In this document: one piece after another, positions 1 through 9,815 of the stretch
How positions within the stretch are numbered: position 1 is the stretch's first letter
How the letters are laid out: the number at the start of each line of letters is the position of its first letter
DNA from: Gordonia aichiensis NBRC 108223
GTDB lineage: Bacteria; Actinomycetota; Actinomycetes; Mycobacteriales; Mycobacteriaceae
Direction: 5' to 3'
DNA: 64,000 nt
Assembly (NCBI RefSeq): GCF_000332975.1
Contig: NZ_BANR01000016.1
Location: 84,207 to 148,206 of the forward strand
The notes under the pieces: generated by a model
What the model was told of the DNA's origin: nothing
The model's input: only the letters and a program-made list of their open reading frames with translations
The model's database searches: none
Translations under genes and position numbers: made by a program

Positions 1-44
1 CGCGTGCGTTGCCGGGGACCGCTCCCCGGGCGACGCAGCCGTGA
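1..44 (+). CDS. murD: MurD, last codons only (UDP-MurNAc-Ala:Glu ligase)
   Basis: Only the final 13 sense codons are in the window. The frame starting at base 3 reads RALPGTAPRATQP and stops with TGA at 42-44. That stop overlaps the GTG start of ftsW by four bases, the same junction seen throughout this cluster. MurD directly upstream of ftsW is the standard dcw order, so the identity rests on position and frame rather than on any domain. The 7-bp hairpin at 12-29 lies inside this coding tail and is probably incidental. Confidence 0.6.
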   Translation, partial: RALPGTAPRATQP

Positions 45-1870
45 CGACGACGGACGCGACCCGGGCGGGCGCACCAGAATCCTCCGGGCCGGCGACCGGA
101 GCAACCAAGACCGGAGCGGATAAGGCGGCCGAGAAGAAGACGTCGAAGGCCGAGTCCGCGAAACCGAGCATCCGGTCGGGTCGTCGAGTTCTCGGCGGAG
201 GGTCATCCGGTACGCGGAGTGATCTCGCCGCCGTCCCCGCGACCATCGTCGAAGGGATTCGCAATCTCCTGAGCAGGCCGTTGGCGTCGTATCACCTGAT
301 CCTGACGATGGCCGCCCTGATGACATCGTTCGGGCTGATCATGGTGCTCTCGGCGTCGTCTGTCGAGGGGTACTCCGCGGACGGCTCGGCGTACGGATTG
401 TTCGCCAACCAGGTCATCTTCGTGGTGCTCGGCGCCATCGTCTTCTACCTCACGCTGCGCATGCCGGTGCGGTTCTTCCGTCGAATGGCGGTCCCGATGA
501 TCGCCGTGACGACGGTCATGCTGGGTCTGGTCCTGGTCCCGGGTATCGGCACCCTCAGTCAGGGTGCCCGGCGCTGGTTCGACATCAACGGACTCTCGGT
601 GCAGCCGTCCGAACTGGTCAAGGTCGCGCTGTGTGTCTGGGGCGCGCATCTGCTCGCGTCGCGTCGACGTGACAACGCGTCACTGCGCGAATTGCTGGTG
701 CCCCTCGTCCCGGTCGGCCTGCTGATCTGTCTGCTGATCATTCTCGAACCCAACCTCTCGACGACGATCACCATCGCGATCATCGTCGGTGCGCTGCTCT
801 GGTTCGCGGGTCTGCCGATCAAGGTGTTCGTCACATTCGTCCTCACCGGCGTCGGCATCGCCGTGGTCCTCGCTCTGGTCGAGAGCTATCGATCACAGCG
901 CGTGATGAGCTTTCTCGGCGGTATCGACGATCCGCAGGGCGCGGGCTATCAGGCGCGACAGGCGACGTTCGCGCTGGCCAACGGGGGTGTGTTCGGCGTC
1001 GGACTCGGACAGAGCCGAGCCAAGTGGAACTATCTGCCCAATGCGCACAACGACTTCATCTTCGCGATCATCGGCGAGGAACTCGGCTTGATCGGGGGAC
1101 TGCTCGTCGTCTTCCTGTTCGTCGTCCTGGCGTTCACCGGGTTCCGCATCGCGCACCGCTGCACCGATCCGTTCCTGCGCCTGATGACCTCGACCATCAC
1201 GGTCCTCATCACAGCGCAGGCGTTCATCAACATCGGGTACGTGATCGGGCTGCTTCCCGTGACCGGAATCCAGTTACCGCTGCTGTCGGCGGGCGGGACG
1301 TCGACGCTGACGGTGTTGGCGATGCTCGGCCTGCTGGCCAATGCGGCCCGCCATGAACCCGAGGCCGTCGCCGCGTTGACCACGGGTCAGCGCAGCCGGG
1401 TCAGCCGGTGGTTCCGGCTGCCTATCCCCGTGGCGTACACGCCGAGCCGCGCGGAGAGCGCCCGAGACCGTCTCGACGCGCGCGGACGCCGCCCACCCGC
1501 AGTGTCGGGCACACGTCGGTCGACGCCGCAGCGCCGAGTGCCCGCGTGGCGTCGAGCGATCGGTGTGCGGTTCTTCGGTGTGGCACCCGAACCGAGCCCG
1601 GCACCCGTCGACCGGCGTGGGGCACCTCGGTCGGGGGCGGTGCGGGTCGACTACCGTGTCGGGTATTCCGGGAGGGGGGAACGCCGTGGCGGCGCGCCCG
1701 GGCGCACCACCCGTTCGGCGGGGACCGCTCGCGCAGGCCAACCGGAACGTCGCGCGACGAGTAGAGCCGCGTCGGGCTCGGTGCGGACGGGGTCGGGACG
1801 CTACTCCGGTCACCCGGGCAGGGCTGACAAGATGTCGGGTGGGCCGCGGCGGTCGGGGAACGGCCGCTAG
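41..1870 (+). CDS. ftsW: FtsW, septal peptidoglycan polymerase (SEDS family)
   Basis: FtsW is the SEDS glycosyltransferase that polymerises lipid II at the division septum with a class B penicillin-binding protein. About ten hydrophobic segments run from residue 80 to 430. The signature SEDS region (SQRVMSFL..GYQARQATFALANGG..NAHNDFIFAIIGEELG) lies at about residues 285-350. The GTG start overlaps the murD stop by four bases. Both ends are longer than in the E. coli protein: about 75 hydrophilic residues precede the first membrane segment, and about 170 Arg/Gly/Pro-rich residues follow the last one. The Arg-rich tail is predicted cytoplasmic and probably disordered; mycobacterial FtsW tails bind FtsZ, but this tail shows no motif I can assign. 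609 aa. Confidence 0.95.
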   Translation: MTTTDATRAGAPESSGPATGATKTGADKAAEKKTSKAESAKPSIRSGRRVLGGGSSGTRSDLAAVPATIVEGIRNLLSRPLASYHLILTMAALMTSFGLIMVLSASSVEGYSADGSAYGLFANQVIFVVLGAIVFYLTLRMPVRFFRRMAVPMIAVTTVMLGLVLVPGIGTLSQGARRWFDINGLSVQPSELVKVALCVWGAHLLASRRRDNASLRELLVPLVPVGLLICLLIILEPNLSTTITIAIIVGALLWFAGLPIKVFVTFVLTGVGIAVVLALVESYRSQRVMSFLGGIDDPQGAGYQARQATFALANGGVFGVGLGQSRAKWNYLPNAHNDFIFAIIGEELGLIGGLLVVFLFVVLAFTGFRIAHRCTDPFLRLMTSTITVLITAQAFINIGYVIGLLPVTGIQLPLLSAGGTSTLTVLAMLGLLANAARHEPEAVAALTTGQRSRVSRWFRLPIPVAYTPSRAESARDRLDARGRRPPAVSGTRRSTPQRRVPAWRRAIGVRFFGVAPEPSPAPVDRRGAPRSGAVRVDYRVGYSGRGERRGGAPGRTTRSAGTARAGQPERRATSRAASGSVRTGSGRYSGHPGRADKMSGGPRRSGNGR

Positions 1871-1999
1871 AGCCTCGGCGGGAAAGCGCTTCGGCGGCGG
1901 TCGGTGGGCCATCGTGTCGGTGCGCACGTGCGCCCGGCCCGGGTCGGCCGCGGCAACAGTCGATGTGAGCAGAACAGATGTGAACGGAGTGCAGACCGA

Positions 2000-3328
2000 A
2001 TGGGTCCGGATGAAACGCGGGTCACGACAACGGACCACGAGTCTGCAGACGGCGGCTACCGAAAGCTCTCGGTCGTGGTTGCCGGAGGAGGGACGGCAGG
2101 CCATATCGAACCGGCACTCGCAGTTGCCGATGCGGTGCGCAGACTCGATCCGACCGCACGGATCACCGCACTGGGTACCTCCCGGGGGCTCGAGACGACA
2201 CTCGTCCCCGAGCGCGGCTACGACCTCGCGCTGATCCCACCCGTGCCGTTGCCGCGCAAGCCGGGCCTCGAACTCGCGAAGACCCCGGCGCGGCTCCTCC
2301 GGTCGGTGATGGCCACACGCAGGGTCCTCTCCGACGTAGGGGCCGACGTCGTGGTGGGATTCGGCGGTTACGTCTCGATGCCCGCGTACCTCGCCGCCAG
2401 GGCGCACCTGCGGCCGAGTCGACGCCTGCCCATCGTGATCCACGAGGCCAACGCCAGTGCGGGTATTGCGAACAAGGTGGGTGCACGCTTCGCCGACGTC
2501 GTGATGGCGGCCGTCGACGGCTCGGGTCTCGACGGTGCCGAGGTGGTCGGCATCCCGGTACGCGGTGTGATCGCCGACCTGGACCGTCAGGGATTGCGTG
2601 CGAAGGCCCGTCACTATTTCGGCCTCGACGAGGACGCCCCGACGCTGTTGGTGTTCGGCGGATCGCAGGGAGCGCAACGACTCAACGATGCGGTGGCCGG
2701 GGCTGCCGATGCCCTGGGGCGCGCGGGAATCGGTGTGCTGCACGCGTATGGACCCAAGAACACGATCGATCCGATCTCGCCCGACGACGCCCCTCCGTAT
2801 CGGGCAGTCGGGTATCTCAAGCGGATGGACCTCGCCTACGCTGCGGCCGATCTGGTCATGTGTCGTTCGGGCGCGATGACGGTCGCCGAGGTGTCGGCGA
2901 CCGGACTGCCCGCCATCTACGTGCCGTTGCCGCACGGGAACGGCGAACAGCGGCTCAATGCCCTGCCCGTCGTCGAGGCAGGCGGTGGTGTGTTGGTGTC
3001 CGACGACGAGGTCAGCGCCGAGTGGGTCGCAACAGAGGTTCCGGCGTTGCTCGGCGATCCCGAACGCCTGGCCGCGATGTCGGCGGGCGCGTCGGGGACA
3101 GGGCACGGAGATGCCGCGAATGCGGTCGCGCGCGCGGCCCTCGATCTCGCTGCAGCACACCGGCCGGGCCGTCGAGGGCGGGCCGGTCGGCAGAGGCGAA
3201 CCGACGCGGCCGGATCGGGTGCAACCGAGGAGCGCGCCTCCCGCGCGACTGGCGACACCGCAACAGGATCGGGCCTTCCCGACGCCGGGGCGGCGTTTCA
3301 TTCGGCGGAATCGGCCCGCGACCGGTGA
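2000..3328 (+). CDS. murG: MurG, lipid II-forming GlcNAc transferase
   Basis: MurG transfers GlcNAc from UDP-GlcNAc to lipid I at the inner face of the membrane, giving lipid II. The N-terminal glycine-rich loop GGGTAGH is at residues 29-35. A second glycine-rich loop, [10 protein letters not shown], is near residue 220, and the sugar-nucleotide site [13 protein letters not shown] is near residue 310. I chose ATG 2000 because it leaves about 25 residues before the conserved first beta strand; an upstream in-frame extension to 1904 exists but encodes an Arg-rich stretch without family character. The last ~70 residues after the GT-B fold are low-complexity. The stop overlaps the murC GTG (GTGA). 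About 442 aa, longer than the usual ~360-410. Confidence 0.93.
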   Translation: MGPDETRVTTTDHESADGGYRKLSVVVAGGGTAGHIEPALAVADAVRRLDPTARITALGTSRGLETTLVPERGYDLALIPPVPLPRKPGLELAKTPARLLRSVMATRRVLSDVGADVVVGFGGYVSMPAYLAARAHLRPSRRLPIVIHEANASAGIANKVGARFADVVMAAVDGSGLDGAEVVGIPVRGVIADLDRQGLRAKARHYFGLDEDAPTLLVFGGSQGAQRLNDAVAGAADALGRAGIGVLHAYGPKNTIDPISPDDAPPYRAVGYLKRMDLAYAAADLVMCRSGAMTVAEVSATGLPAIYVPLPHGNGEQRLNALPVVEAGGGVLVSDDEVSAEWVATEVPALLGDPERLAAMSAGASGTGHGDAANAVARAALDLAAAHRPGRRGRAGRQRRTDAAGSGATEERASRATGDTATGSGLPDAGAAFHSAESARDR

Positions 3329-4890
3329 CAATCGAGGACGTGACCTCAGCACACGGCGAGCCGGGCGCAGCTCCGCTGCCCGAAGAACTGCGTCGAGTCC
3401 ATATGGTGGGCATCGGCGGAGCCGGGATGTCGGGTTTGGCGCGCATCCTCCTCTCCAGGGGTGGCCAGGTGTCGGGATCGGACGCGAAGACCAGTCGCGG
3501 AATCATCGCGTTGCGTGCGCGGGGTGCGCAGATCGCGATCGGACACGACGCTGCCGCTCTGGACCTCCTGCCCGACGGCCCGACCGTCGTGGTCACGACG
3601 CACGCCGCCATTCCCAAGACCAATCCGGAGCTCGTCGCTGCTCGTGAGCGGGGCATCCCGGTTCTTCTGCGCCCGCACGTTCTCGCGGGATTGATGGCCG
3701 ATCACCGAACGCTGCTCGTCGCGGGCACACACGGTAAGACCTCGACGACGTCGATGTCGGTCGTCGCGCTGCAGCATGCGGGACTCGACCCGTCCTTCGC
3801 GATCGGCGGCGAACTCAACGAGTCGGGGACCAACGCACATCACGGCAGCGGCGACGTGTTCGTCGCGGAGGCCGACGAGAGTGACGGGTCACTTCTCGAG
3901 TACACCCCTGACATCGTGGTGATCACCAACATCGAGGTCGATCATCTGGACTTCTTCGGAAGTGTCGATGCCTACGTCGCGGTGTTCGACGAGTTCACCG
4001 CGAGGATCCGCGCGGGCGGCACGCTCATCGTCTGTCTCGATGATCCGGGTACCGTCGCGCTCGTGCAGCGACGCGCGGCACAACTGAGCGCCCGTGGTGT
4101 CACCGTACTCGGTTACGGCACCGATGCCGACGCGGTGGCCATCCCGGATGTCATTCCGGCGGCGACGTTGCTCTCATGGGCACCGCACGGCGCCGGGGGG
4201 CTGGCCACGGTGCGATTCGCGCAACCGGTCGTCGACGCCGCGATCGAGGTTCCCCTCACGCTCACGACGCCCGGAATCCACATGGCCCGCAACAGTCTCG
4301 GCGCGATTCTCGGTGCGGTGTGCGCGGGCGGTGAACTCGACCAGGTCATCGAGGGAGTCGAGGCATTCGGCGGTGTCAGACGCCGATTCGAATACAAGGG
4401 AAGCGCTGCAGGCGTCGCTGTCTACGACGACTACGCGCACCACCCGACCGAGGTCGCCGCGGTACTCGCAGCGGCAAGGGGAGTTGTCGGCCGCGGCGGC
4501 GTCGAACGTTCTCGCGGTGGCAGCCGGGGGCGGGTGATCGCGGTGTTTCAGCCCCATTTGTACTCGCGCACAGAAGAATTCGCGGAACAGTTCGCGGCAG
4601 CGCTCGACGCCGCCGACGAGGTGATCGTCGCCGACGTCTACGGTGCCAGGGAGGCGCCGATTCCCGGGGTCAGCGGCCGCAGCATCGCCGACCGACTGGC
4701 CGGGCCCCATCGATTCGTTCCCGATCTGTCGGTGTTGGCCGACGTGGTGGCGACCATCGCGCAGCCCGGCGACATCGTGTTGACCCTCGGCGCCGGCGAT
4801 ATCACCATGCAGGGTTCCGAGATCCTTGCCGCCCTCGAGGGGGCGCGCCCCGCACCGCCGTCCGTCGCTGGGGGCGAGGACATCTCGTGA
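3325..4890 (+). CDS. murC: MurC, UDP-MurNAc:L-alanine ligase
   Basis: MurC adds L-alanine to UDP-MurNAc, the first amino-acid step of the cytoplasmic stem-peptide pathway. The N-terminal nucleotide-sugar loop GIGGAGMSG is at residues 29-37 and the ATP P-loop GTHGKTS at 134-140. The Mur central-domain motif EADESDGS and the C-terminal [11 protein letters not shown] motif also follow in order. GTG 3325 overlaps the murG stop by four bases; GTG 3340 is a possible alternative five codons in. About 521 aa. A short Gly/Arg-rich insert ([16 protein letters not shown]) lies between the AHHPTEV motif and the VFQPH motif and is not typical of the family. The gene is translationally coupled to ftsQ through another GTGA overlap. 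Confidence 0.94.
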   Translation: MTIEDVTSAHGEPGAAPLPEELRRVHMVGIGGAGMSGLARILLSRGGQVSGSDAKTSRGIIALRARGAQIAIGHDAAALDLLPDGPTVVVTTHAAIPKTNPELVAARERGIPVLLRPHVLAGLMADHRTLLVAGTHGKTSTTSMSVVALQHAGLDPSFAIGGELNESGTNAHHGSGDVFVAEADESDGSLLEYTPDIVVITNIEVDHLDFFGSVDAYVAVFDEFTARIRAGGTLIVCLDDPGTVALVQRRAAQLSARGVTVLGYGTDADAVAIPDVIPAATLLSWAPHGAGGLATVRFAQPVVDAAIEVPLTLTTPGIHMARNSLGAILGAVCAGGELDQVIEGVEAFGGVRRRFEYKGSAAGVAVYDDYAHHPTEVAAVLAAARGVVGRGGVERSRGGSRGRVIAVFQPHLYSRTEEFAEQFAAALDAADEVIVADVYGAREAPIPGVSGRSIADRLAGPHRFVPDLSVLADVVATIAQPGDIVLTLGAGDITMQGSEILAALEGARPAPPSVAGGEDIS

Positions 4891-5588
4891 CCCGGTTCCT
4901 CCCGGAGCGTCGAGGAGCGCGGATGCTACTCGGTGTCGGCGCCGTCGTCGTCATCGTCGTGGGGCTCGTCCTCGTAGCCTTCTTCACGCCGTTGATGTCA
5001 GTGCGCAACACCACGATCGACGGCGCGAAGGGCGTGCAGAGCGGTGAGATCCTGCACGCGGCCGACGTCCCGTCGGGGACCCCGCTGCTGCGGGTCGACA
5101 CCCGCGTCGTCGCGCAGCGGGTCGCGGCGATCGCATCCATAGAGTCGGCGCGGGTCCAGCGTGAATACCCGTCGTCGTTACGGATCACGGTCGTGGAGCG
5201 CCGACCGACCGCTCGCGTGGTCGACTCCGACAAGGTGCACATCCTCGACCGGACGGGCGTCTCGTATCTCACCTATGCCACCAAGGGATTGCCCGGCGAG
5301 TTCGCCGCGCTGCCCGTGTTCACCACGCCGAACCCGGGGCCGTCGGATCCGACCACCGTCGCGGCCATGAAGGCCACCGCGGGCCTGCCCGCCGAGATCT
5401 CCGAGCAACTGGTCGCCGTCGACGCGTCCTCACCCGTCGACATCGAGTTCACCCTGAAGGGCAACCGCAAGGTCGTCTGGGGCGATTCGGCGCGGGGTGA
5501 CGAGAAGGCGCGGACCCTCGGCTACCTGTTGTCGCGCAAGGCGTCCGAGTACAACGTGTCGAGTCCGGACTTTCCGGCCTACAAGTGA
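4887..5588 (+). CDS. ftsQ: FtsQ, bitopic divisome protein with POTRA domain
   Basis: FtsQ links early cytoplasmic and late periplasmic divisome proteins. A single hydrophobic segment at residues 13-35 is followed by a POTRA domain (about 39-107) and a FtsQ-type beta domain containing RTGVSYL and the KVVWGD motif near the end. At 233 aa it is shorter than the mycobacterial homologues, which carry a long Pro-rich cytoplasmic N-terminus absent here. GTG 4887 overlaps the murC stop by four bases, so the five genes murD-ftsW-murG-murC-ftsQ form one translationally coupled block with one real gap, before murG. After ftsQ comes a 272-bp spacer with a large hairpin and the ftsZ upstream region. Confidence 0.9.
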   Translation: MTRFLPERRGARMLLGVGAVVVIVVGLVLVAFFTPLMSVRNTTIDGAKGVQSGEILHAADVPSGTPLLRVDTRVVAQRVAAIASIESARVQREYPSSLRITVVERRPTARVVDSDKVHILDRTGVSYLTYATKGLPGEFAALPVFTTPNPGPSDPTTVAAMKATAGLPAEISEQLVAVDASSPVDIEFTLKGNRKVVWGDSARGDEKARTLGYLLSRKASEYNVSSPDFPAYK

Positions 5589-5625
5589 GCGCCGACGCCA
5601 CGGTGTCGAGGTGCGGCCCCGACGG

Positions 5626-5679
5626 CTGTGCCACAACACCGGCGGCTGCGCCGTGGACGCCGACGGTGTTGTGGCACAG
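5626..5679. repeat. Perfect 16-bp inverted repeat between ftsQ and ftsZ
   Basis: CTGTGCCACAACACCG at 5626-5641 is repeated exactly in inverse at 5664-5679, with a 22-base loop. The stem is perfect. No U-run follows it on either strand, so it may act as a factor-dependent terminator or mRNA-stabilising hairpin, or be a dispersed intergenic repeat. It separates the murD-ftsQ block from the ftsZ promoter region. Confidence 0.75.
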
Positions 5680-5796
5680 GCCTCGACGGCTCGGCAGGGT
5701 GGAACCCGGTCGTCGCACAAAGAAATCCAGCGACACGCCGCGCCGCCTGCTGGCTCCATGGCCCGACGGTGCTTAGCGTTTTCGACAACAGACCAC

Positions 5797-5852
5797 TTGA
5801 CATAACTCTAAATCTATGGTTCAGGTTTAGGGTTTTGGATCGATAAGGAAGG
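5797..5852 (+). promoter_or_regulatory. ftsZ promoter region and strong RBS
   Basis: This is the most AT-rich stretch in the first 10 kb. TTGACA at 5797-5802 is a perfect -35 hexamer, but no -10 hexamer sits at 17 bp. TATGGT (5815-5820) is too close at 12 bp and TAGGGT (5828-5833) too far at 25 bp, so the exact promoter is unresolved. The Shine-Dalgarno AAGGAAGG at 5845-5852 lies 8 bp before ATG 5861 and fixes the ftsZ start. Confidence 0.5.
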
Positions 5853-5860
5853 CGAGCGCC

Positions 5861-7033
5861 ATGACGCCACCGCACAACTACCTGGCCGTGATCAAGGTCG
5901 TCGGCATCGGCGGCGGCGGCGTGAACGCCGTCAACCGAATGATCGAGCAGGGCCTCAAAGGCGTGGAGTTCATCGCCATCAACACCGACGCCCAGGCGCT
6001 GTTGATGAGTGATGCCGACGTCAAGCTCGACGTCGGACGGGATTCGACGCGCGGACTCGGTGCAGGTGCCGATCCAGAAGTGGGTCGTCGCGCGGCCGAG
6101 GACGCCCGCGACGAGATCGAGGAGCTTCTCAAGGGCGCCGACATGGTGTTCGTGACCGCCGGCGAGGGTGGTGGCACAGGAACCGGTGGCGCCCCGGTCG
6201 TCGCGTCGATCGCCCGCAAGCTGGGCGCGCTGACCGTCGGTGTGGTCACCCGCCCCTTCGGTTTCGAAGGTAAACGTCGCGGAGGCCAGGCGGAGGCGGG
6301 CATCACTGCGCTGCGTGAATCCTGCGACACGCTGATCGTGATCCCCAACGACCGACTTCTCCAGTTGGGCGACGCCCAGGTCAGCCTCATGGACGCGTTC
6401 CGCAGTGCCGATGAGGTGTTGCTCAACGGTGTCCAGGGCATCACGGACCTGATCACCACCCCCGGCCTGATCAACGTCGACTTCGCGGACGTCAAGGGCG
6501 TCATGAGCGACGCGGGTTCGGCGCTCATGGGCATCGGGTCGGCGCGCGGCGAGGAGCGCGCGCGCAAGGCTGCCGAGGCAGCGATCAACTCCCCGTTGCT
6601 CGAGTCGTCGATGGAGGGCGCGCGCGGCGTGTTGATGTCGATCGCCGGTGGCAGCGATCTGGGCCTGTTCGAGATCCACAACGCTGCCACGCAGGTCCAG
6701 GAGGCCGCGCACGAGGATGCCAACATCATCTTCGGCACGGTGATCGACGACAACCTCGGCGACGAGGTGCGAGTCACCGTGATCGCCGCAGGGTTCGACG
6801 GCGGCACCCCCCGCAAGCGCACCGACACGCCCGCGGCCGTCGGTAAGACCGCCGTCGGAGCAGGACAGGCGGGGACGGTGAACCAGGCCGAGAAGAGCGA
6901 TCCGTTGATCGGGCAGGTACCGCAGGAGGGTGGTGGTGATCCGTTCGCCGATCGTCCGGCGGCGCCGCCCCGGCGTAACAGCGTCACGCTCGACGACGAC
7001 GACGTCGACGTGCCGTCGTTCATGAAGCGCTGA
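5861..7033 (+). CDS. ftsZ: FtsZ, tubulin-like division GTPase
   Basis: FtsZ polymerises into the cytoplasmic Z-ring that recruits the divisome. The tubulin signature GGGTGTG is at residues 103-109, preceded by the nucleotide-binding [11 protein letters not shown] at 16-26. The T7 loop [11 protein letters not shown], which supplies the catalytic Asp to the neighbouring subunit, is present. The C-terminal tail VDVPSFMKR is the conserved peptide that binds partners such as SepF and FtsW. 390 aa, normal length. The N-terminal [15 protein letters not shown] is typical of mycolata. A strong RBS and its own AT-rich upstream region indicate transcription separate from ftsQ. pgeF follows after 4 bp. 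Confidence 0.98.
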   Translation: MTPPHNYLAVIKVVGIGGGGVNAVNRMIEQGLKGVEFIAINTDAQALLMSDADVKLDVGRDSTRGLGAGADPEVGRRAAEDARDEIEELLKGADMVFVTAGEGGGTGTGGAPVVASIARKLGALTVGVVTRPFGFEGKRRGGQAEAGITALRESCDTLIVIPNDRLLQLGDAQVSLMDAFRSADEVLLNGVQGITDLITTPGLINVDFADVKGVMSDAGSALMGIGSARGEERARKAAEAAINSPLLESSMEGARGVLMSIAGGSDLGLFEIHNAATQVQEAAHEDANIIFGTVIDDNLGDEVRVTVIAAGFDGGTPRKRTDTPAAVGKTAVGAGQAGTVNQAEKSDPLIGQVPQEGGGDPFADRPAAPPRRNSVTLDDDDVDVPSFMKR

Positions 7034-7037
7034 CGAC

Positions 7038-7793
7038 GTGAGTGGGTCGATCAGGCCCCGGGTGCGTCGTGTGGTCACCACGCGGCAGGGAGGTGTCTCG
7101 CGACCGCCGTACGACACCTTCAACCTCGGTGATCACGTCGGCGACGAGCCGGACGCCGTTGCAGCGAATCGATCTCGCCTCGCCACACAACTCGGTCTCG
7201 CGCCCGATCATGTGGTCTGGATGGAGCAGATCCACAGTCGCAACGTCACGGTCGTCGACGGTCCCGTCGACCATGCGGTCGAAGCCACCGATGGTCTCGT
7301 GACGACGACCCCCGGCCTGGCGCTGGCAGTTCTCAGTGCCGACTGTGTGCCGGTGCTCCTCAGCGACGATGAGGCCGGCGTGATCGCCGGCGTGCACGCC
7401 GGACGGGTGGGTGCACGCATCGGGATCGTTCCCGAAGCGGTGCGCGTAATGATCTCGCTGGGCGCGCGGCCCGAGCGGATCGGTGCGTTTCTCGGCCCCG
7501 CCGCGTGTGGACGTCAGTACGAGGTTCCGGCCGAGATGCAGCGCGACGTCGAAGAGCATCTCCCCGGCAGCGCGTGTCTGACCGACAAGCGCACCCCTGG
7601 TCTGGATCTGCGGGCCGGCCTGCGCCGGCAACTCCTCGCGCTCGGTGTGGCCGCTGTCGCGGAGGACCCGAGGTGCACGATCGAGGACCAGGACCTCTTC
7701 AGTCACCGGCGTAGCGCACCGACCGGACGACTGGCGTCCGTGATCTGGATCGACCCCGACGCACCCGAGCCGTCCGGTGGGGAACCGTCGTGA
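7038..7793 (+). CDS. pgeF: PgeF/YfiH, multicopper-laccase-fold peptidoglycan editing factor
   Basis: This family (Cu-oxidase_4, DUF152) prevents misincorporation of L-serine in place of L-alanine in peptidoglycan precursors in E. coli; purified homologues also show purine-nucleoside phosphorylase or deaminase activity. The metal-binding triad is visible as His66 (MEQIHSRNV), Cys103 (SADCVPV) and His120 (AGVHAGRVG). 251 aa. The GTG start is 4 bp after the ftsZ stop, and the stop overlaps the next gene by GTGA. Its place after ftsZ is conserved in mycobacteria. Which reaction matters in this organism cannot be told from sequence. Confidence 0.88.
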   Translation: MSGSIRPRVRRVVTTRQGGVSRPPYDTFNLGDHVGDEPDAVAANRSRLATQLGLAPDHVVWMEQIHSRNVTVVDGPVDHAVEATDGLVTTTPGLALAVLSADCVPVLLSDDEAGVIAGVHAGRVGARIGIVPEAVRVMISLGARPERIGAFLGPAACGRQYEVPAEMQRDVEEHLPGSACLTDKRTPGLDLRAGLRRQLLALGVAAVAEDPRCTIEDQDLFSHRRSAPTGRLASVIWIDPDAPEPSGGEPS

Positions 7794-8539
7794 CGACCGC
7801 CGAGGACGATGAGCGGACGGCCCAGCTGGCGGAGTCGCTGTCGAGGGTGCGCTCGCGACTCGACACCGCGGTCGACGCCGCGGGCCGCAGACGTGGCGAC
7901 GTGGAATTGCTCGTCGTGACCAAGTTCTTCCCGGCATCCGACGTGCAACGCTTGATCACGCTGGGGGAGAAGGAGTTCGGCGAGTCACGCGAACCCGAGG
8001 CCAGCCGCAAGATTGACGAGCTCCGGGATGCGCCGACTGGCGGCCTCGAGGGAATCTCGTTCGACATGATCGGGTCCGTGCAGACCAAGAAAGCCCGCAC
8101 CGTGGCCCGATGGGCACGTGCGGTGCACTCGGTCGACCGCGCCAAGCTCATCGATCATCTGTCGACGGCAGGCGTGTCCGCACTCGATGCGGGGGAGCGG
8201 AGCACTCCGCTCGAGGTCTATCTCCAGCTCAGCCTCGACGGCGATCCGACGCGCGGTGGGGCACTCGAAGACGATCTGCCCGAACTGGCCGAGAGGGTCG
8301 AGCAGAGCGACTCGCTTGCGTTGCGCGGGCTGATGGTCATCGCGCCACTCGACGGCGAGATCGACGACTGGATGGAGCGAACCGCGCAGGTGCACGAGCG
8401 GTTTCGTGGCCGATTCCCTCAGGCGACCGGGCTGTCGGCGGGCATGTCGTCGGATCTGGAAAGCGCCGTCGCACATGGATCGACATGCGTGCGTGTCGGA
8501 ACCGCAATCATGGGCCCACGGCCGTTAGTCTCTCACTAG
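7790..8539 (+). CDS. YggS/PLPBP-family pyridoxal phosphate homeostasis protein
   Basis: The protein has the alanine-racemase-like TIM barrel that binds PLP but lacks a second domain. The PLP lysine is Lys45 in LLVVTKFFPAS. The C-terminal GMSSDLESAVAHGSTCVRVGTAI is the phosphate-binding signature of the family. Homologues buffer free PLP, and their loss disturbs amino-acid pools; no catalytic reaction is established. 249 aa. The start overlaps the pgeF stop by four bases and the gene lies in the conserved ftsZ-pgeF-yggS-sepF order. Confidence 0.9.
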   Translation: MTTAEDDERTAQLAESLSRVRSRLDTAVDAAGRRRGDVELLVVTKFFPASDVQRLITLGEKEFGESREPEASRKIDELRDAPTGGLEGISFDMIGSVQTKKARTVARWARAVHSVDRAKLIDHLSTAGVSALDAGERSTPLEVYLQLSLDGDPTRGGALEDDLPELAERVEQSDSLALRGLMVIAPLDGEIDDWMERTAQVHERFRGRFPQATGLSAGMSSDLESAVAHGSTCVRVGTAIMGPRPLVSH

Positions 8540-8632
8540 TCACATTGGTCACATGCGAACCAACGAGAACAAACTCCACACTGACAACACTCGCGAACCC
8601 GCCGCGGGTGTCGGATGACAGAGAGGCACCAC

Positions 8633-9352
8633 ATGACCACGATGCAGAAGTTCAAGGCGTATTTCGGCATGGTGCCCCCGAGTGAGTACGAGGACGACTA
8701 CTTCGACGAGCCGGGGCCCGGCCCTGTGCGTTCGGCGTCGAGGGAGCGCGCGTACCGCGACGACTATTACGGCGACGCTCCGCTGCGCGACGGCTACGGC
8801 GACGGATACCCGGAGCCGGGTTATCGGGACAGTGTCGACGCCGGCTACGACGAACGACGGTTCGGCCCGGGCTTCGACTCTGCACCCGGCTATGAGCAGG
8901 GCTATCAGGGTGACTACACCTACGCGGGTCCGCGCCACTCCGAGCCTGTCGATCGGCCGCGCCCGGTCTCGCGCCTCGAGCCGTTGCAGCGCTCGAATCC
9001 CGCGCCGCTTCGTTCCAGTGCCGTACCGGCCTCTGCGGGGCCCGATCTCGAGCAGGTCTTCGCCGACGGACCCCTTCACAAGATCACGACGCTGCGCCCG
9101 GCCGACTACAGCGAAGCGCGCACGATCGGGGAGCGCTTCCGCGACGGGAACCCCGTCATCATGGATCTGGTCGACATGAGCAACGACGATGCGAAGCGCC
9201 TCGTGGACTTCGCGGCAGGCCTGGCGTTTGCCCTGCGTGGCTCGTTCGACAAGGTGGCGACGAAGGTGTTCCTCCTCTCACCCGCCGATATCGACGTCTC
9301 GGCGGAAGATCGTAAGAAGATCGCTGCGACCGGCTTCTACAACCACGGCTGA
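8633..9352 (+). CDS. sepF: SepF, FtsZ-membrane anchor
   Basis: SepF tethers FtsZ polymers to the membrane and is the main Z-ring anchor in actinobacteria, which lack FtsA. The N-terminal MTTMQKFKAYFGM forms the amphipathic membrane-binding helix. It is followed by an acidic, Tyr/Gly-rich disordered linker (about residues 17-140) and the C-terminal DUF552 domain that binds the FtsZ tail. I place the start at ATG 8633, six bases after GAGAGG (8621-8626); the upstream in-frame ATG at 8615 would displace the helix. 239 aa. A 93-bp gap separates it from the yggS-family gene. Confidence 0.94.
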   Translation: MTTMQKFKAYFGMVPPSEYEDDYFDEPGPGPVRSASRERAYRDDYYGDAPLRDGYGDGYPEPGYRDSVDAGYDERRFGPGFDSAPGYEQGYQGDYTYAGPRHSEPVDRPRPVSRLEPLQRSNPAPLRSSAVPASAGPDLEQVFADGPLHKITTLRPADYSEARTIGERFRDGNPVIMDLVDMSNDDAKRLVDFAAGLAFALRGSFDKVATKVFLLSPADIDVSAEDRKKIAATGFYNHG

Positions 9353-9488
9353 AGACGTCCAGTTCAGGTGGCCGAATCCCCGCTGATTCGCCCGTCTGAA
9401 CGAGCGTCATCCCACACACCTGCTCCCGCGCACCAGGCCAGCGGTACCGGAGGTGCGGCGTGCCCGACATATCAGGCACTCTTGACTC

Positions 9489-9815
9489 GTGGCGATTCTG
9501 TTCGAAGTCCTCTACTACGTGCTGTTCATCTACTGGCTGCTCCTGCTTGCACGCCTCGTCATCGAACTGGTGCGCACCTTCGCGCGTGAATGGCGACCAA
9601 CGGGCATCGCCGTGGTGATCATCGAGGCGGTGTTCACGCTCACCGATCCGCCGATCAAGGCGCTCCGACGCGTGCTGCCACCGATTCCACTCGGACCTGT
9701 CCGGCTCGACCTGTCGCTGATGATCGTGATGATCGTCGTGCTCATCCTCATGTCGGTCATGCGAGGTCTTGCCAGCAGCTCCGCGGCGTCGGCGGTTGCT
9801 GCCGGACTCCTCTGA
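9489..9815 (+). CDS. YggT-family two-helix membrane protein
   Basis: A 108-aa membrane protein with two hydrophobic segments, at about residues 2-24 and 78-97, separated by a loop containing FTLTDPPIKALRRVLPPI, the family signature. YggT proteins are found between sepF and divIVA in many Gram-positive bacteria. They have been linked to osmotic tolerance, and the location suggests a cell-envelope or division role, but no biochemical function is known. The start is GTG 9489. A 136-bp gap separates it from sepF. Confidence 0.85.
   Translation: MAILFEVLYYVLFIYWLLLLARLVIELVRTFAREWRPTGIAVVIIEAVFTLTDPPIKALRRVLPPIPLGPVRLDLSLMIVMIVVLILMSVMRGLASSSAASAVAAGLL

Noticed and set aside
1274..3352. Very long open frame on the minus strand across ftsW, murG and murC
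   Set aside because: It is antisense to three certain genes, Arg/His-rich and without family motifs; high GC keeps such antisense frames open by chance.
5579..7123. 514-codon minus-strand frame across ftsZ
   Set aside because: Antisense to an intact ftsZ; no domain pattern.
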